Translations under genes and position numbers: made by a program
DNA from: Maea johnstoni
Lineage: Eukaryota > Annelida > Polychaeta > Spionida > Magelonidae
Direction of reading: 5' to 3'
DNA: 64,000 nt
NCBI GenBank assembly: GCA_963942565.1
Contig: OZ012700.1
Span: 5,863,353 to 5,927,352 of the forward strand
The notes under the pieces: generated by a model
The model's database searches: none
Seen by the model: only the letters and a program-made list of their open reading frames with translations
What the model was told of the DNA's origin: nothing
Shown here: piece after piece, positions 12,645-25,224 of the stretch
Layout of the letters: each line of letters begins with the position of its first letter
Position numbering within the stretch: the first letter of the stretch is position 1

Positions 12645-12745
12645 CTTAAGGCATGCGAGAAAGTTTTCAATGACCTGGATTAATTCTGGTTTCCTCCACT
12701 TATAACTAAGAGATATTCAGAATGGGGGAAATGCGATCATGAACA
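12645..12745 (+). mobile_element. SINE body fragment
   Basis: TTAAGGCATGCGAGAAAGTT, CAATGACCTGG and TCTGGTTTCCTCCAC match the body of the tRNA-derived SINE family. No tRNA-like head or tail remains. Confidence 0.5.
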
Positions 12746-13016
12746 CATAGTTCCATTGCCAATTCAAGAATGTTCCTTCGAATTTGGAATATGGCATTGT
12801 GTCTCTTGGTTGGAGAGACTTTGGTTCATCGAATACCTTATCTTGGCTTATCTCTCTTACCTCTATTCCTAAATACATATCTGGTGTCCTGACCCAGTAT
12901 TATATGCACCTACGTAACACGTAAATTAGTCTATTACAGTATGCATACTCTGAGAGATTGGCAGATAAATCTGGTGTTAAACATACAGGTTGGGCCAATG
13001 TGCGCAGCAACCTTGA

Positions 13017-13218
13017 CCCTTACAATGCCGAGGCTACTTTCGTCCATGGCAGAAAAATGCAAAAAGGTTTTGAAAACCCTCAAACACTGAGATGCTGGTT
13101 TTCATCGGACGGTTCTCGTTTTGAACTCTCAGATGAGTAACCATGTTCCGGGGTTTCAGTCTTTTTCATTTTTTGCATCATTCTGTATTGACCAATTTAG
13201 CCACCAGCAGCATAAGGG
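13017..13218 (+). mobile_element. MITE family A copy
   Basis: It opens CCCTTACAATGCCGAGGCTA and closes CAGCAGCATAAGGG (202 bp), with TTTAA following the right end. Internal words: CTTTCGTCCA, GGTTTTGAAAACCCTCAAAC, TCTCAGATGAGTAACCATGT, GGGGTTTCAGTC. Confidence 0.8.
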
Positions 13219-13219
13219 T

Positions 13220-15500
13220 TTAACCCAGTGTGACTCAGAGTTAGCATTGTGAAATGTTTTGAACGGGTTTGAATAGCTACATGGTGCCATGATACACGAA
13301 TCCATTGATACAATTGCATGATGTATATGATTAATTGAATCTGACATATCTGCAAAAGTAGACAATTGCAATCCGGAATGCATCTGTATCAGTGACTCCA
13401 TCTGAAGCTAACATATCTGGGAAAAAAAACTCGCCAACATTTGGATGATAGAATGCATTTGTAGTTGGTTCTAGTGCTCCATGCCAAGTGGAACGATTCT
13501 ACTTGAAACTGACTCTTTTGGCGAAAATATGATCGGAACATTTGGGTGGTAAGCTACATGTGTGTTCTCGAGGGATTTGCGTGTTTATATGACTCCATAC
13601 GGATACCTAAATCATTTTCTTGAAACCGACATACTTTGAGAAAATTCAGACGTATTTGGAAAATCGTATGATTTAGCATTTTTAATAATCTTACAGCATT
13701 GACATTTGATTAAGTTTTTGATACTCACATATTCAGGAAAAAAATATTGACAAAACATGGAAGTAATAAATTACACTTTTAACAAAAGCTTCGGTCACCA
13801 GCCTATGGGTCAAAGACACTTAGATAGCCAAAGTCTTATTGTGACATCTGAGGGATCGACAAAACACCAACAAAATATTGTAGCAGTGCCATCTAGGCGA
13901 CAAACTGTTTTTCGTGGGTTTAGGTGCCTTGACATCATTTGTTTAAGATTGGCTTAATACTAGACTCTTGATTAAAATGGTCCTAACCAAAACATTTGTG
14001 TGGCGATGTGCATTTTTCAATATGTTCAATGGTTTTAGTGTTAGAATGACGCTTTGCTACGACGGTGGATGTGTGAACGGCAGGAACAAATTCTGCTGTT
14101 CGTAGAAAAGCAAGCTGATTTTATTTTATTTCAGCTTTCACATCTGCTCCATCGTACTTTGCCCATGATATGTTTGGAAACAAAATTGATCATATTTGTG
14201 TGATGAAGTGTACGTTATAAGGGCTTGGATTTCCATCTGACGCCGCCATGACACCATGGTGGGCCTAGACGTTGATTTGACTTCTGGGGGATCGATGTGA
14301 GAGCAAGTGTTACAGTGAACACACCCCCTTCTATGGCTCCGAGAGATGATGCGGTCTGATGACTGGGGCCAGAAATAGGTGCTCTTTTGTCACACTTCGG
14401 GATGTATTACAAAATGACCCCCGCCGTCACTCACCCATGCTATGCTGCCATATATGTAACGTATAGACCAAGTACTTAAAGCCTGGAATGTTAACGTTCC
14501 CATCCAAGCAAGTTGACCAACAAAAGTGTCGTACAGACAGTGTTTTTGAAATTTCGAAGTTCTTCCATTATTACTTTCTTCCATATCGTGTTTGTGCCCG
14601 GCTGGTTGTATGTGGTGGAGGAAATTGAAAGGTGAAAAACAGTGAAAAACATAATCCGGCACAAAGGCACTGGTAATTTTCGCCCTTGCTTAGATTCGAA
14701 CCCAGCAATCAAGCAGCAGGGCAATAGTACTGTCAATGACCTGTAGGTGGCACCACATAGCCTGCCTATCTATTATAGTTTTAGTCACACTCAGACAGAG
14801 CCATCTAATCACCTATGAGATGAAAGTAAACTAACATGACAGTGGTTGATTAAAGGTACATCGACACAAAGGGCCATTAAGTATCATAAATTCTGATAAA
14901 AACAACGGATATTTTGTTATTTCAAAAAACAATAGCTAAACATGAAAATAGATCGCGCTCACAAAAATAATGAACAATTTCAAATTACAAGTAGTGCATA
15001 GATATTTCAAAACAAATTCGAAATTCTTGAAATGTTTCACAATTGTGGTGCACATGTTAAACTCGCAAAGTTAAAAAACGCAAAAAATCGATTCTCTGTA
15101 AATTCGCAAAATTTACTCGACACAATCTTTTGTGAATCTACAGTATCTGTTGTTTCAAAACAATCAACAGCACGATGGAGAGCATGTTACTCTGCTGAAA
15201 ACAAAGAAGACTTATCTGGAAGGTGTTTGATAGAAGAATTTTTGTCAATCATTGCTCCTGCAGCAGCCTTATCATATAAATCAGAACCATCAGTATACAT
15301 CAAATCATAGCCTCAATGGATAGCCTTCATGTCATTATGCAAACTCATGTATATTGAAGACTGCACCATCAAGTAGGCAGCCTCCATCTAAAGATTAGAA
15401 ATTCAAAGTCAGTCAGAAGTATGGAAATCGTGCATAGTTTGGGAACCTAAATAGAGACACAGTTTTCAACTGGTGCTCTGAGGATAAACAATATCCATTT
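13220..15500. other. No gene; one possible diverged SINE on the - strand at 14585-14745
   Basis: On the - strand, near 14585-14745, a B-box-like GGGTTCGAATCTAAGC and a TCCTCCACCACATAC end suggest a very diverged copy of the SINE family. The frame at 15032-15310 (92 codons) has no recognisable domain and is not called. Confidence 0.3.
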
Positions 15501-15507
15501 GAGGGGC

Positions 15508-15610
15508 CTGCCCCCATAGTTGAGTGGTAAAAGGCATTGTCACCAATTGCTTGCTGTCTCCCAACACTGCCTAGGTCTGAATCCCGACAGGGGCATGTGA
15601 GAGAGATAAC
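15508..15610 (+). mobile_element. SINE head (tRNA-like), diverged
   Basis: GCCTGCCCCCATAGTTGAGT, TAAAAGGCATTGTCACC, then a B-box-like GGTCTGAATCCCGAC and GGGGCATGTGAGAGAG follow the order of the 17090 copy. Only the head and the start of the body remain. Confidence 0.6.
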
Positions 15611-15987
15611 AGTGATTTGAGATTTTTCGTCAGTTTCATACGGGCACTAGGGATCTGCCTTGGCGTAGTTGTTATGATGCCTAGCTCCCAAGTGTGAGCT
15701 TGCAGTGTCCGCGGTATCCCCATAAGCATGTTGGCTTGGTTGCTATATAAATGTGTGGCATTGCGGAATGCTATTTATGTTTTTTCTGGATCTAAAAGGC
15801 CAAATTGGCACCTAAGGTCAATGAGACAGAAACTCAAGTGTACAAAAAGACCTTTTAACGAACAGTTTCAAGGCGGTCTTAAAGATGTAAAGGTAGACAA
15901 CGCTACATAGTAAATGTTGTAGGCCAAACTCTCTATCGAGGATGAAGCAGAAACTTGGACTTGCACAAATGCAAAACCCTTGAAATG

Positions 15988-16660
15988 CCAACGGTTGTCA
16001 CTCAAAGATAATGATTGATTTATTTGATGAATGATATGATGGTTAAAAGAACATATGCACACATAGGGCATTAATAACAATATTGTCATAAATCATTAGC
16101 ATTATAGTTGAAAAATATCCAAAGCAAAATAAAATAGAGACACGTTCACTGAAAATATGTCTACATATATGGGGCGCATACATTGATCAAACGGATTATT
16201 AAAAGATACAAATGCTTTCAGTTCCGATAGAACAGACCCATCTCTTTAAAGTGCTATAAAATCCTCTCGTGAGAGACTTTATCACATTACTGTTGGATTT
16301 TTACTTTACAACTTTTGAATTTTAGTGACAATTCAATCCGCAAATCCAATTGAAGCATGTCTGCAAGTTAAAAGTGCACTTACTGGTACTGTATTTATTG
16401 GGCAGGGTGCCTTTCAAAGGACGCAGTGGTCAAGTGGCTGTGACCAATGTTAGTTGGCCTAAACTTTTTTTCCCACGCAAGATGACTCTTTGGACAACAG
16501 GACTACACTCTTGTAGGCTGAATAGCAATTTGTTACGTACTGCGTCATCCCATTTATAGAGATATTTGCATTGTAAAAGTTTACTTAGAATTCTTTTTAT
16601 TAACTCTTACTCATTCTTGCATGAAATATTGAATACTCAGGGTTATTGTAAGTCAGGTCT
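15988..16660 (+). repeat. Diverged long repeat, copy 1
   Basis: It shares with 17672-18200 a long series of words in the same order: GATAATGA-TGATTTATTTGATGAATGA, AAAGCAAAATAAAATA, ATCCTCT-G-GAG, ATCCGCAAATC-AATTG and CATCCCATTTATAGAGAT. This copy has about 130 bp extra near 16380-16510. It is either an old local duplication or two copies of an unnamed dispersed repeat. Confidence 0.6.
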
Positions 16661-17088
16661 TGCAAGCAATTTGAGAGTGCATGGCTTAGAAGTTTATCTT
16701 GTTACTACATCTCCTTGCAATTTCCCTTTTTTGTACTTTTCAACTCTGTTTTGGAAGTCTTTGTATTGCAAAATATTACTATGTTGTTGTTTAACTTATT
16801 TAGACCAATAATGTATATCACTTTGAAATGTTAACGCTATATATATTATGCTATGCTGTTTTTGTAAAGCAAATAGAGTCAATATCCAGAATTGTCACAA
16901 TACATCTTGTTACAGCGCCGTGTATTACCTCCTCTTTGTGATTATACTTTACTATATTTCTGGCAGTTTACTTTGCTATTTTTTTCTCATTAAGACATAT
17001 ATTTCTTATTACTGTTAGACTATATGTTACACATGTATTATGTCATTCTCGTCAATGGGCTTTCAAAGTGTTTCCTAGATTAAAGAGT
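16661..17088. other. No gene seen
   Basis: T-rich unique-looking sequence with no feature I can support. Confidence 0.4.
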
Positions 17089-17089
17089 T

Positions 17090-17325
17090 GGGCCTGCCCT
17101 GGTGGCCGTTTGGTCTAAGGCGTTGCCTCTGACTGCTAGCAGTCTCTCACCACTGTCCGGGTTCAAATACCATCCAGGGCATATGAGAACGCTGCCAGTG
17201 ACTTATGGTTAGACGGTATTTTTGCGAGGTACTCCGGTCTCCTCCTTACAACTGGCTAGTCACGACTTAGCCGCAATGTTGCAGAAAAAGGGATGAAAAA
17301 CGAAATTCCAAAATTCCTAAATCGA
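17090..17325 (+). mobile_element. tRNA-derived SINE, best-preserved copy
   Basis: The head folds as a class II (Leu/Ser-like) tRNA: GCCCTGG at 17096-17102 pairs with CCAGGGC at 17174-17180. The A box is TGGTCTAAGGCG and the B box GGGTTCAAATACC, so an internal RNA polymerase III promoter is recognisable. The body has GAACGCTGCCAGTGACTTAT, TTAGACGGT and ACTCCGGTCTCCTCC. The tail has GACTTAGCCGCAATG and CAGAAAAAGGGATGA and ends in A-rich sequence. At least nine relatives or fragments lie in this window. Confidence 0.85.
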
Positions 17326-17671
17326 AGCACTTAGATTACAAGTAGTTGTCAACGAACCACTTGACTGATTAGATTATACAATACTTAACCTCTATAGACA
17401 GGGACTTCAGGCAGACTAAAACTCTGCGGGGGGCATCGATGAGCCATTACCTCGTTCCAATGCTATAAACGTTTCAACGTCTAGACAAAACACTCGAGAC
17501 TTCATAAAGCACCTTTTGCCCAATGTACAAAACCTGTTTTCCATTGGAAAGAGTGCTATCTAACTATAGCATTATACAGTGTGAACACTAGGGTAGTAAT
17601 TGATCAAGACCCTCATACTGGGTCAACAATCTGTCTGATAAAAGGCACAGATACTTACACACACCTAGGAT

Positions 17672-18200
17672 ACAAACGACTGTCACCCAATGATAATGAA
17701 TGATTTATTTGATGAATGAGAAGATGGTTAAAGGCACATCCGCACACATAGGCCATGTTGTGACAATATTGACATTAATCAATAGCATAAGAGTTGAAAA
17801 AGACTAAAGCAAAATAAAATAAAGATAGACGTTTACAGAAAACATGTCAACATATATTTGGCGCAAATGGAATCCTTCCAGATTCGATAAAACATACCCA
17901 AGTATTTAAAGTACCATGGCATCCTCTTGGGAGGCTATATCAAATTACTGTTAGACGCTAAATTCACAAATTTCAAAATTCAGTGAGGATTCTATCCGCA
18001 AATCTAATTGGTGAATGTCTAAGAATTATCAGGAAGGAGGCCTTTTTATAGGAAACAATTTGTTATATATTGCTTCATCCCATTTATAGAGATGTTTGCA
18101 TTTTAAAAGTTTACTTATGTCTACGTTACTAACTCGCACTCATTATTACTTGTATCATATACTCCAGGTTAGTCTTAATCAGGTTTTGGATAAAGACAAT
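17672..18200 (+). repeat. Diverged long repeat, copy 2
   Basis: Second copy of the repeat described at 15988-16660, with the same word order; the region of the extra 130 bp in copy 1 is short here. The SINE at 17090 lies between the two copies. Confidence 0.6.
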
Positions 18201-19530
18201 TGAACAAAAACGTGTTTGGCTGATGTAAACGACTTTTGATGAAACCCTTCATTTTGCGTGCATGTCCAAGTATTTTGATAATGCATGCTATGACTTTATG
18301 TAGAATATTATAGCATGTTGCCATAGTAATATGTTGACATTATTATTGACAAAAGAAACGGTGTTAGTTGTCTACCCTCAGGTCGCCCTCGCATGCCGGG
18401 AGGGCAACAGTAAGGAAGAAACTTTATGTTGGCCTCAATCTCATGAATAAGGCGCTTTAATAAAGTATCTTCAAAAAGTTATATCAATTCGTGCTATAAT
18501 CAATAGTCATCAAGACTTTCTAAGAAGCTTGTTGAAAAACACCAAATATCAGGCGGCCAGAAACATTCACCAGCCTCTGCCCTACGGCCCTTGTCTGTGA
18601 GATGCATCAGGCCTCCCCTTGGTTTGAGTTTCCTGCCACAGCTGACTGGTTTCAGTTAATGTTAATCCATACAATGCATACTAGTAATCTAACCCTAGGC
18701 AAATCTGTCAGCCACAAAATCCTCCTCCTTGATTCTGTGTTAAGTTATCATTGACAATATCTCAATTTCCTATAGGATATTGCAAGGGGTTTACACTATA
18801 TATCATGAAGCACAGACAATCAGTATATTAAGGACCCACTTCCACTATCATGTGACACTATCATATAAACCTTCATATCAATAATGAAGACCTGTATCAA
18901 TAAATGGACAATACAATCTAATCGGGTTGACATGTCTATTGAGTCAAGAAACTAATATGAGAAGTATCTTAGAGGAGACTGGACAAGCCATTCATGACCA
19001 TGTGAGACTTTGTAGAGTTTAACAGTGCTGGTTGGATGTGGCCTTTTCTGGAGCAGAGAGATGGATCCACAGAGAATAGTCACTAGTCAAGCTCCCAATT
19101 CTTCCTAACCATGACACATATGAAGGAGTAAGTGGAGGGGTGGGGGGTGTTCGTAGGGTGCTCCGGTTTCCTTCGCAAGTATTGCAAATATTTCAGCAAC
19201 ACAGACATTATATATCAATTCTAGATAATCAAAAAGAGTTGACAAACCTACACAAAACAAACTTTGTATAAGTGAGTCTGACACCGTGTTTTGTTGTCTG
19301 AAGCCAAGCATAGATTTCTAACCTGTCATATGTACTTTTACTGTCTACAAAATTTTCTGATACAGAGTACCAAGTATTCAAGGTGGCCAGAGTGGCCAAA
19401 TTAGTTCTCTTTTTTCTCACCAGGTGAATCTAGGACCCAGTTCTAGTGAAATCACTTGAAATAGGAAAACCAAGTGATGCCATATACTACCAAGTGATAC
19501 TATCGCTGGTAGTCCACGACTTAATTAGTC
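18201..19530. other. No gene seen
   Basis: Unique-looking sequence. At 19130-19180 a GTGCTCCGGTTTCC word suggests a small SINE-body remnant. Confidence 0.35.
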
Positions 19531-19531
19531 A

Positions 19532-19770
19532 ATTCAGGTGGGAATGTCAACTTTCCAGGGACTATGAGCCTAGTCTGTACAAGGAAATGCCTGTAGATTT
19601 GGATAAGTGTTGTTTGAACTTGTAAATGACTTGGTACGTGTCAAAGGTTAAATCGGGAGGGAATGTCAACCTTCAAGGAATCAGGCACCTAGTCTATCTG
19701 AAGAAATGCCCGTAGATTTGTATACGTGTGATGTGAACTTGTAAATGACTTGCTACGTGTCAAAGGTTTA
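19532..19770. repeat. Two-copy tandem repeat, about 121 bp
   Basis: GGGAATGTCAAC, CCTAGTCT, GAAATGCC-GTAGATTTG and GAACTTGTAAATGACTTG plus TACGTGTCAAAGGTT occur twice in the same order with a period near 121 bp. Confidence 0.75.
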
Positions 19771-20559
19771 CTGCATGTCAGTGGAAAGATTTGGTACCAG
19801 TCTCTGCCTGTGCAAATCAAATACTACTCTATAGCTTTGGAGTCATATCAGGTCACTGGCATTTTAGTATCTAATCCACATAGTTGTCCGTCAGCCAGAT
19901 ATGGTATCTTTAACCCCGACAGCTTATTGAAGTATTTGGCTGTTAGTCAAGTGATGGTATATCGACCCCACTTACTTATTGCTAAAACTGTCTAGAGGGA
20001 TAGATATGGTATCATTGAGAAGGTTCCAATCGTATCGAGTGCATTCACACTGTGTATACGAGTAAAGTAATTTATAATGACAGGAGTTGGTTGAAGAGTC
20101 AGTTTTTCTTGAAATGGAGTTACTTTTGTTTTAAGATCTTCTTACATGCTAGATGGTTATCATTGAACGCCTTTTTGAACTGTGTTATTGAAACTTTTGA
20201 AATGAGGTGATTTTGAGAGGCAATAAAACATATGCTTTGCAGAGAACTACATGTATAAAGAATTATAAAAAAGCAATACATATAGTATGTGTAAAGGCAA
20301 AGGGAAACATGCAAGAAGGAAGAAAGAGGAACGGCACTGATATTTTTTATTTACATTTACTGGTGCAAGAACACTTTAAATCGAAGCATCACAATAGCGA
20401 TTAGCCAGAATTGGACAATGCATTCTGAATTTGGTGACCCCACAACACAAACAGCATATACCGTTGACTTTGCAATGAATGCATTGTATACTACTTGGCA
20501 GATCATTAGGGCGAAATAGTTTAAATATACACAAGCCAGTTACCACTATCGCAATGAGA

Positions 20560-20680
20560 AAGTCACTGGCAACTTCCCTACATGCCCTGTTTAGGATTCG
20601 AAACCGAGCAATGGTGAGAGACAGCTAACAGTCATTGGCATGACATTTTACCAGTCGGCTTTAAGGGCTGGCCCAAGCAG
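20560..20680 (-). mobile_element. SINE head, - strand, at the edge of the minisatellite
   Basis: Reverse complement of the SINE head: GTCACTGGCAACTTCCC, TACATGCCCTG, GGATTCGAAACC (B box), GGTGAGAGACAGCTAACAGT, GGCTTTAAGGGCTGGCCC. It abuts the tandem array that follows and is its likely founder. Confidence 0.65.
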
Positions 20681-21957
20681 TAGTGAGCGACAGCTCGCAG
20701 TAAGAGACAGCTAACAGTCAGTGTCAACACCACTAGGCTATCAGGCCAGGCACTCAGTGATGTGAGACAGCTAGCAGTCAGTGTCAACACCACTAGGCTA
20801 TCAGGCCAGGCACTCAGTGATGTGAGACAGCTAGCAGTCAGTGCCAACACCACTAGGCTATCAGGCCAGGCACTCAGTGATGTGAGACAGCTAGCAGTCA
20901 GTGCCAACACCACTAGGCTATCAGGCCAGGCACTCAGTGATGTGAGACAGCTAGCAGTCAGTGCCAACACTTTAGACCACTAGACTATCAGGCCAGGCAC
21001 CTCAGTGATGTGAGACAGCTAGCAGTCAGTGGCAACACTTTAGACCACTAGGCTATCAGGCCAGGCACTCAGTGATGTGAGACAGCTAACAGTCAGTGTC
21101 AACACCACTAGGCTATCAGGCCAGGCACTCAGTGATGTGAGACAGCTAGCAGTCAGTGCCAACACCACTAGGCTATCAGGCCAGGCACTCAGTGATGTGA
21201 GACAGCTAGCAGTCAGTGCCAACACTTTAGACCACTAGACTATCAGGCCAGGCACCTCAGTGATGTGAGACAGCTAGCAGTCAGTGGCAACACTTTAGAC
21301 CACTAGGCTATCAGGCCAGGCACTCAGTGATGTGAGACAGCTAACAGTCAGTGGCACCGCCTTAGACCACTCGGCTGAAAGGGCAGACCCTCAGTGGTGA
21401 GAGATAGCTAACATTTAGTGGCAACGCCTTAGACCACTGGCCTGAAAGGGCATGCAGACCCTCAATGGTGAGAGATGGCTAACAGTCAGTGGGAACGCAA
21501 TAGACCACTCGGCTAAAAGGGCAGGCCCTCAGTGGTGAGAGATAGCTAACAGTCAGTGCCGTTGGCTTAGACTACCGGTACTCGGCGGAAGGGCAGGCCC
21601 TCAGTGGTGAGAGTTATCCAATAGACAGTGCTAACTGCTGTGACTAATTGGCTGAAAGGGCATGCCCTTGGTGGTGAGAGATAGCTAACAGTCCGTGGCA
21701 ACGCCTAAGACCATTTGGCTGAAAAGGCAGGCCTTCAGTGGTTAGAGATAGCTAACAGTCAGTAGCAACGCCTTAGACCAATCGGCTGAAAAGGCAGACA
21801 CCTCAGTGGTGAGAGATATGGCTTACAATCAGAAGCAACGCCTCAGACCATTAGGTCATCAGGGCAGACCCTCAGTGGTGAGAAATAGCTCACAGTCCAA
21901 TCAGTGACAATGCCTTAGGCCACTCAGCTGAAAGGACAAGCCCTCAGTGATGAGGAA
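20681..21957 (-). repeat. Minisatellite made of SINE tRNA-like heads
   Basis: About 20 tandem units of 60-70 bp. Degenerate units at 21340-21957 contain GGCAACGCCTTAGACCACT, GGCTGAAAGGGCA and GGTGAGAGATAGCTAACAGT: the reverse complement of the SINE segment from its 5' end past the A box. The homogeneous units (20725-21340) are 60 bp and have lost the TTAGACCA part of the A box; longer units with ACTTTAGACCACTAG are interspersed. A block of mixed units recurs with a period of 255 bp (20966 versus 21221), a higher-order repeat. Frames of 20-residue peptide repeats here are by-products of the 60 bp period. Confidence 0.85.
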
Positions 21958-21961
21958 TTAA

Positions 21962-22833
21962 GGTGATGGGTACCATTGCAAGCCAGTTAAAAGCCCTGTC
22001 CCAAAACACACCTCAAAGCAGCATACTCCTATTACTAGGTGTATCTCCAGGTTCCTGAGTGTTATCAGGTAGAGAATATCATCGCCACCTGTCATTATTC
22101 AATCCATATTCTGTTTTATTTCAAAATTTAAAACTTTTCTTTCAAATGACATATTCTCATTAATTACGCAGGTGATGGTTACTGCAGGTTCAGAGTTACT
22201 TTAGGGATATCATTGACTATGCCCAATAAAAAGTTTTTTTTTGATTTTTTACTGCTGAAGATTTTTACAGGCCATAACGTTGAAAATTTTAGTTAGAAAT
22301 CTCCACACCAACTACACTTGGTAACCTCACGTGCTCATAGCTAGCACCTATTTATAGCATCCTGACAACAAGCCATTGTCTTGAGATCGTCGAGGTGTAT
22401 CTTTGTGCAGCTGTCTTTTGTTTCCATTGCTCAGAAGTGATCAGCGAGGTATGTCCACTACTATCAAAGGGGTTCCCATGCCTCCACACACGAGACATCT
22501 CACTAAAATGTTCAATGTTATGGCCTGTAAAAATCTTTCGCAGTAAAAGATTTAAAAATTACTTCTTATTGGGCATAGTCAATGATATCCCTAAGGTAAC
22601 TGTGAACCTGTAGTGACCATCACCTGCGTAAGTAATGAGATTATGTCATTTGAGTAAAAAGTTGTAAATATTGAAATGAATTAGAATATGGGTTGACTAC
22701 AGACGGCTGACTATGATATTCTCTCCCTGATAACACTCAGGAACCTGTAGATACACCTTGTCATATGATTATGCTGCTGTGAGGTGTGTTTTGGGATGGG
22801 GCTTTTAACTCGCTTGCAATGGTACCCATCACC
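21962..22833. mobile_element. Foldback element, copy 1
   Basis: Long terminal inverted repeats of about 330-340 bp (roughly 21962-22300 and 22500-22833) surround a spacer of about 200 bp. The ends read GGTGATGGGTACC and GGTACCCATCACC. Flanks are TTAA on the left (21958-21961) and TCAA on the right, consistent with a TTAA target duplication with one change. An open frame at 22395-22613 crosses spacer and right arm and is also open in copy 2, but resembles nothing known. TTAA use points to piggyBac or Kolobok superfamily machinery acting in trans. Confidence 0.85.
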
Positions 22834-22839
22834 TCAACA

Positions 22840-24340
22840 GTCAGGGGCTAGCAGCGCAGGCCCTCTCTACCCGTCAAGGCTGCCAATCGTTGATCGATAG
22901 TTTTTCCAGTAGTCTAACCCTGAGTGTTTATTCTCCCTTTATCCTACTACAAGCATTTTTGCATGAGATGGCGCGGCTATGAAAAGAAAACTTCGTCCGA
23001 TTTTCTCAGCTTTGACACACACCTAAGAAGTCTCCATATACCAAGACTTAACAGGATAGGATGCATATACGACTATTATCAAATGGTTCCCCTGACGATT
23101 TGTCCCTAGTATACCAGGAAATAGGGACAGCTAAACTATCCTACCAACATAAAAACGTAGTGAACTGCGATCGTGTCCGAATTATAGTTTCCAGCTAATT
23201 GGAAAGAGGACGCCACTATCATGGACTTTCCATGAACTATTTAGTCGTGTTTAGATTCAAAAGGCGGCACCACTATCGCATTAGGCCTTCTCTCTTCCAG
23301 TCCAGATACATAGAAATGATTTTAACAAATGGTATCTCTTAGCCAAAAGATGCAGAATAAAACATAACTTAGACTGGACATTCATCAGCTAATCCTGGCC
23401 TTCTTTTTTTGCCGCTGGTAGCCATGATATTATATTATATATTTACATCTCCATGCGCAAATGGAACTATCTTGATGTTGGATGAATGACTATAGCCGTG
23501 TAAATAGCTCTCTGTGCAATGTTTTGAGAAATAACTGACAGCAATATTTTGTCTTCTGCCTGGTTTAAGCAGCCTCTTCTTAAATAAGTTTAGATATAAT
23601 TCTAGATGCTAGATTATGCCGGTCTAAATTGTCAGATCACGTATGAACTACAAACTTGAATGCATATTTGCTTATCTTGTCAAAAAAATCCAAAGGCCAA
23701 ACACCCATTTTATAATCACAATCCCTTAAATGTCGATGAATTATAAGAACGGATGCGTTTAACGGCCGAATGCATGGCTTCGGACTTTTGGATGCAAAGG
23801 CCCTCCCGATTTTCAGCTACCTGACAATGAAGTCAAAATGGTTATCTTAGCGCGGAGAATATACTTATTAATGCATTTTAGGAATGTTTTTCTTGTTTTA
23901 TGCACTCAATGCTACGTATTTTGGGGTTTTACCACCCTTTCGCCATGACGACAGGCTAGGACAAAACACGAGGGCAACAAACAACCTTGGTAAAATGATA
24001 ATTTTTTGTTTTGGCAGTGAGAGAAGACGATTACCTTGATTACCTTATATAATTCTATGACGAGAGACAATGATAATCAACCACACTATTTCCGTATAGG
24101 AATCGTACTACAAAATCGAGGGTTTGGGAGAGGAATTATAAGTTGCTCACTATTTCCTGCGGAGTTAGCTCTATTTTGAGGGTTGACATGAACCTCTGAA
24201 ATACTGACACAAATTATATCAGTAAGTTTTGATGATATATATGAAACTACATTGACACTATTTAGTAACACTAACGCTAAAGCGGATCTTAACAGGTTTC
24301 ACAGAGTCATCAAGTGACATAAAGTCACAATGTTCACCAG
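22840..24340. other. No gene seen
   Basis: Unique-looking sequence. No frame longer than about 60 codons has a recognisable domain. Confidence 0.4.
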
Positions 24341-24349
24341 AGGGCTCCG

Positions 24350-24510
24350 GTGATGGTTTTCCAAGGCATGTGAGAAAGTTGCCAGCGACTTGGTTTTAGG
24401 CGGTGGTTTTCGCAGGGTACGCCGGTTTCCTCCAACAGTAACAACTGGCTAGTCACGACTTAGCCGCAATATGGCAGAAAGAAGAGAAAAAAAATACGAA
24501 ATTCCGATGA
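24350..24510 (+). mobile_element. SINE body and tail, head missing
   Basis: AAGGCATGTGAGAAAGTTGC, AGCGACTTGG, TTTTAGGCGGTGG, GTACGCCGGTTTCCTCC, ACTGGCTAGTCACGACTTAG, CCGCAATATGGCAGAAA and an A-rich end match the SINE at 17090. The tRNA-like head is absent. Confidence 0.75.
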
Positions 24511-25224
24511 TGTTTTTTCGGACAGAGCGGTACGATGATTGAGTGCTGATAGTGGCTCATACAGGCAGACATGTGGGCTCAGGTCGGATCATATGATGCC
24601 ATCTATCGGTAGTCTAAAATACTACGCAATGTGCATTTCATCTGTAATGTGTTACCGTACAGAAGCCGCAGTAAAAAAATACTGACATGATGATATTCGG
24701 CGCGGCGAGTCCAGAAGGAGTTAGCGGGGGTTTCATTTTAACAGAAAGCTAACCTTTCTCATACGTTCAAAGAAAGGAAAGATGAAAACTCGTAGCAAGG
24801 AAATCACCATTTTGAATCAATTGTGAATGGAAGATTCGTCCTAGTCCTAGATCCTTAGTGTATACGCAATTACTTAAGGTCTTTGCAGTGTCATTCTATT
24901 GTGAGGGTTTACACGACACTTTATGTCCGTCCCATTACAAACCTGAGCCGTTTTGACTAGTTTACACTAACTGTTTCTAGGTTATGGCACAGACGTTATA
25001 CTTCAATTGATCCTAGTCTATGACAGAGATTAACACTGCAGACATTTGAGCCAATAGCGCCGAAAAAAAGAACACAGTGTGAGTGTGTAAGAAATCTCAT
25101 ACCCATACTTTCTAGTCGCAGGTTAAGTAATGAAAAAGAAAATAATGATGATGATCATAATGATAACAATGATCATACATATGTAAATTCCATTCTTCAT
25201 CGATTATCATTAATCCAAATTATA

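Noticed and set aside
17096-17180. Functional tRNA-Leu/Ser gene
   Set aside because: The acceptor stem pairs and A and B boxes exist, but the anticodon region does not fold convincingly and the head is fused to a dispersed SINE body.
20632-21225. Frames with a 20-residue repeated peptide on both strands
   Set aside because: The 60 bp minisatellite unit keeps the frame automatically; the DNA derives from a SINE head, not a protein gene.
20681-21957. CRISPR-like array
   Set aside because: Repeats are contiguous without unique spacers, in a eukaryotic SINE-derived context.
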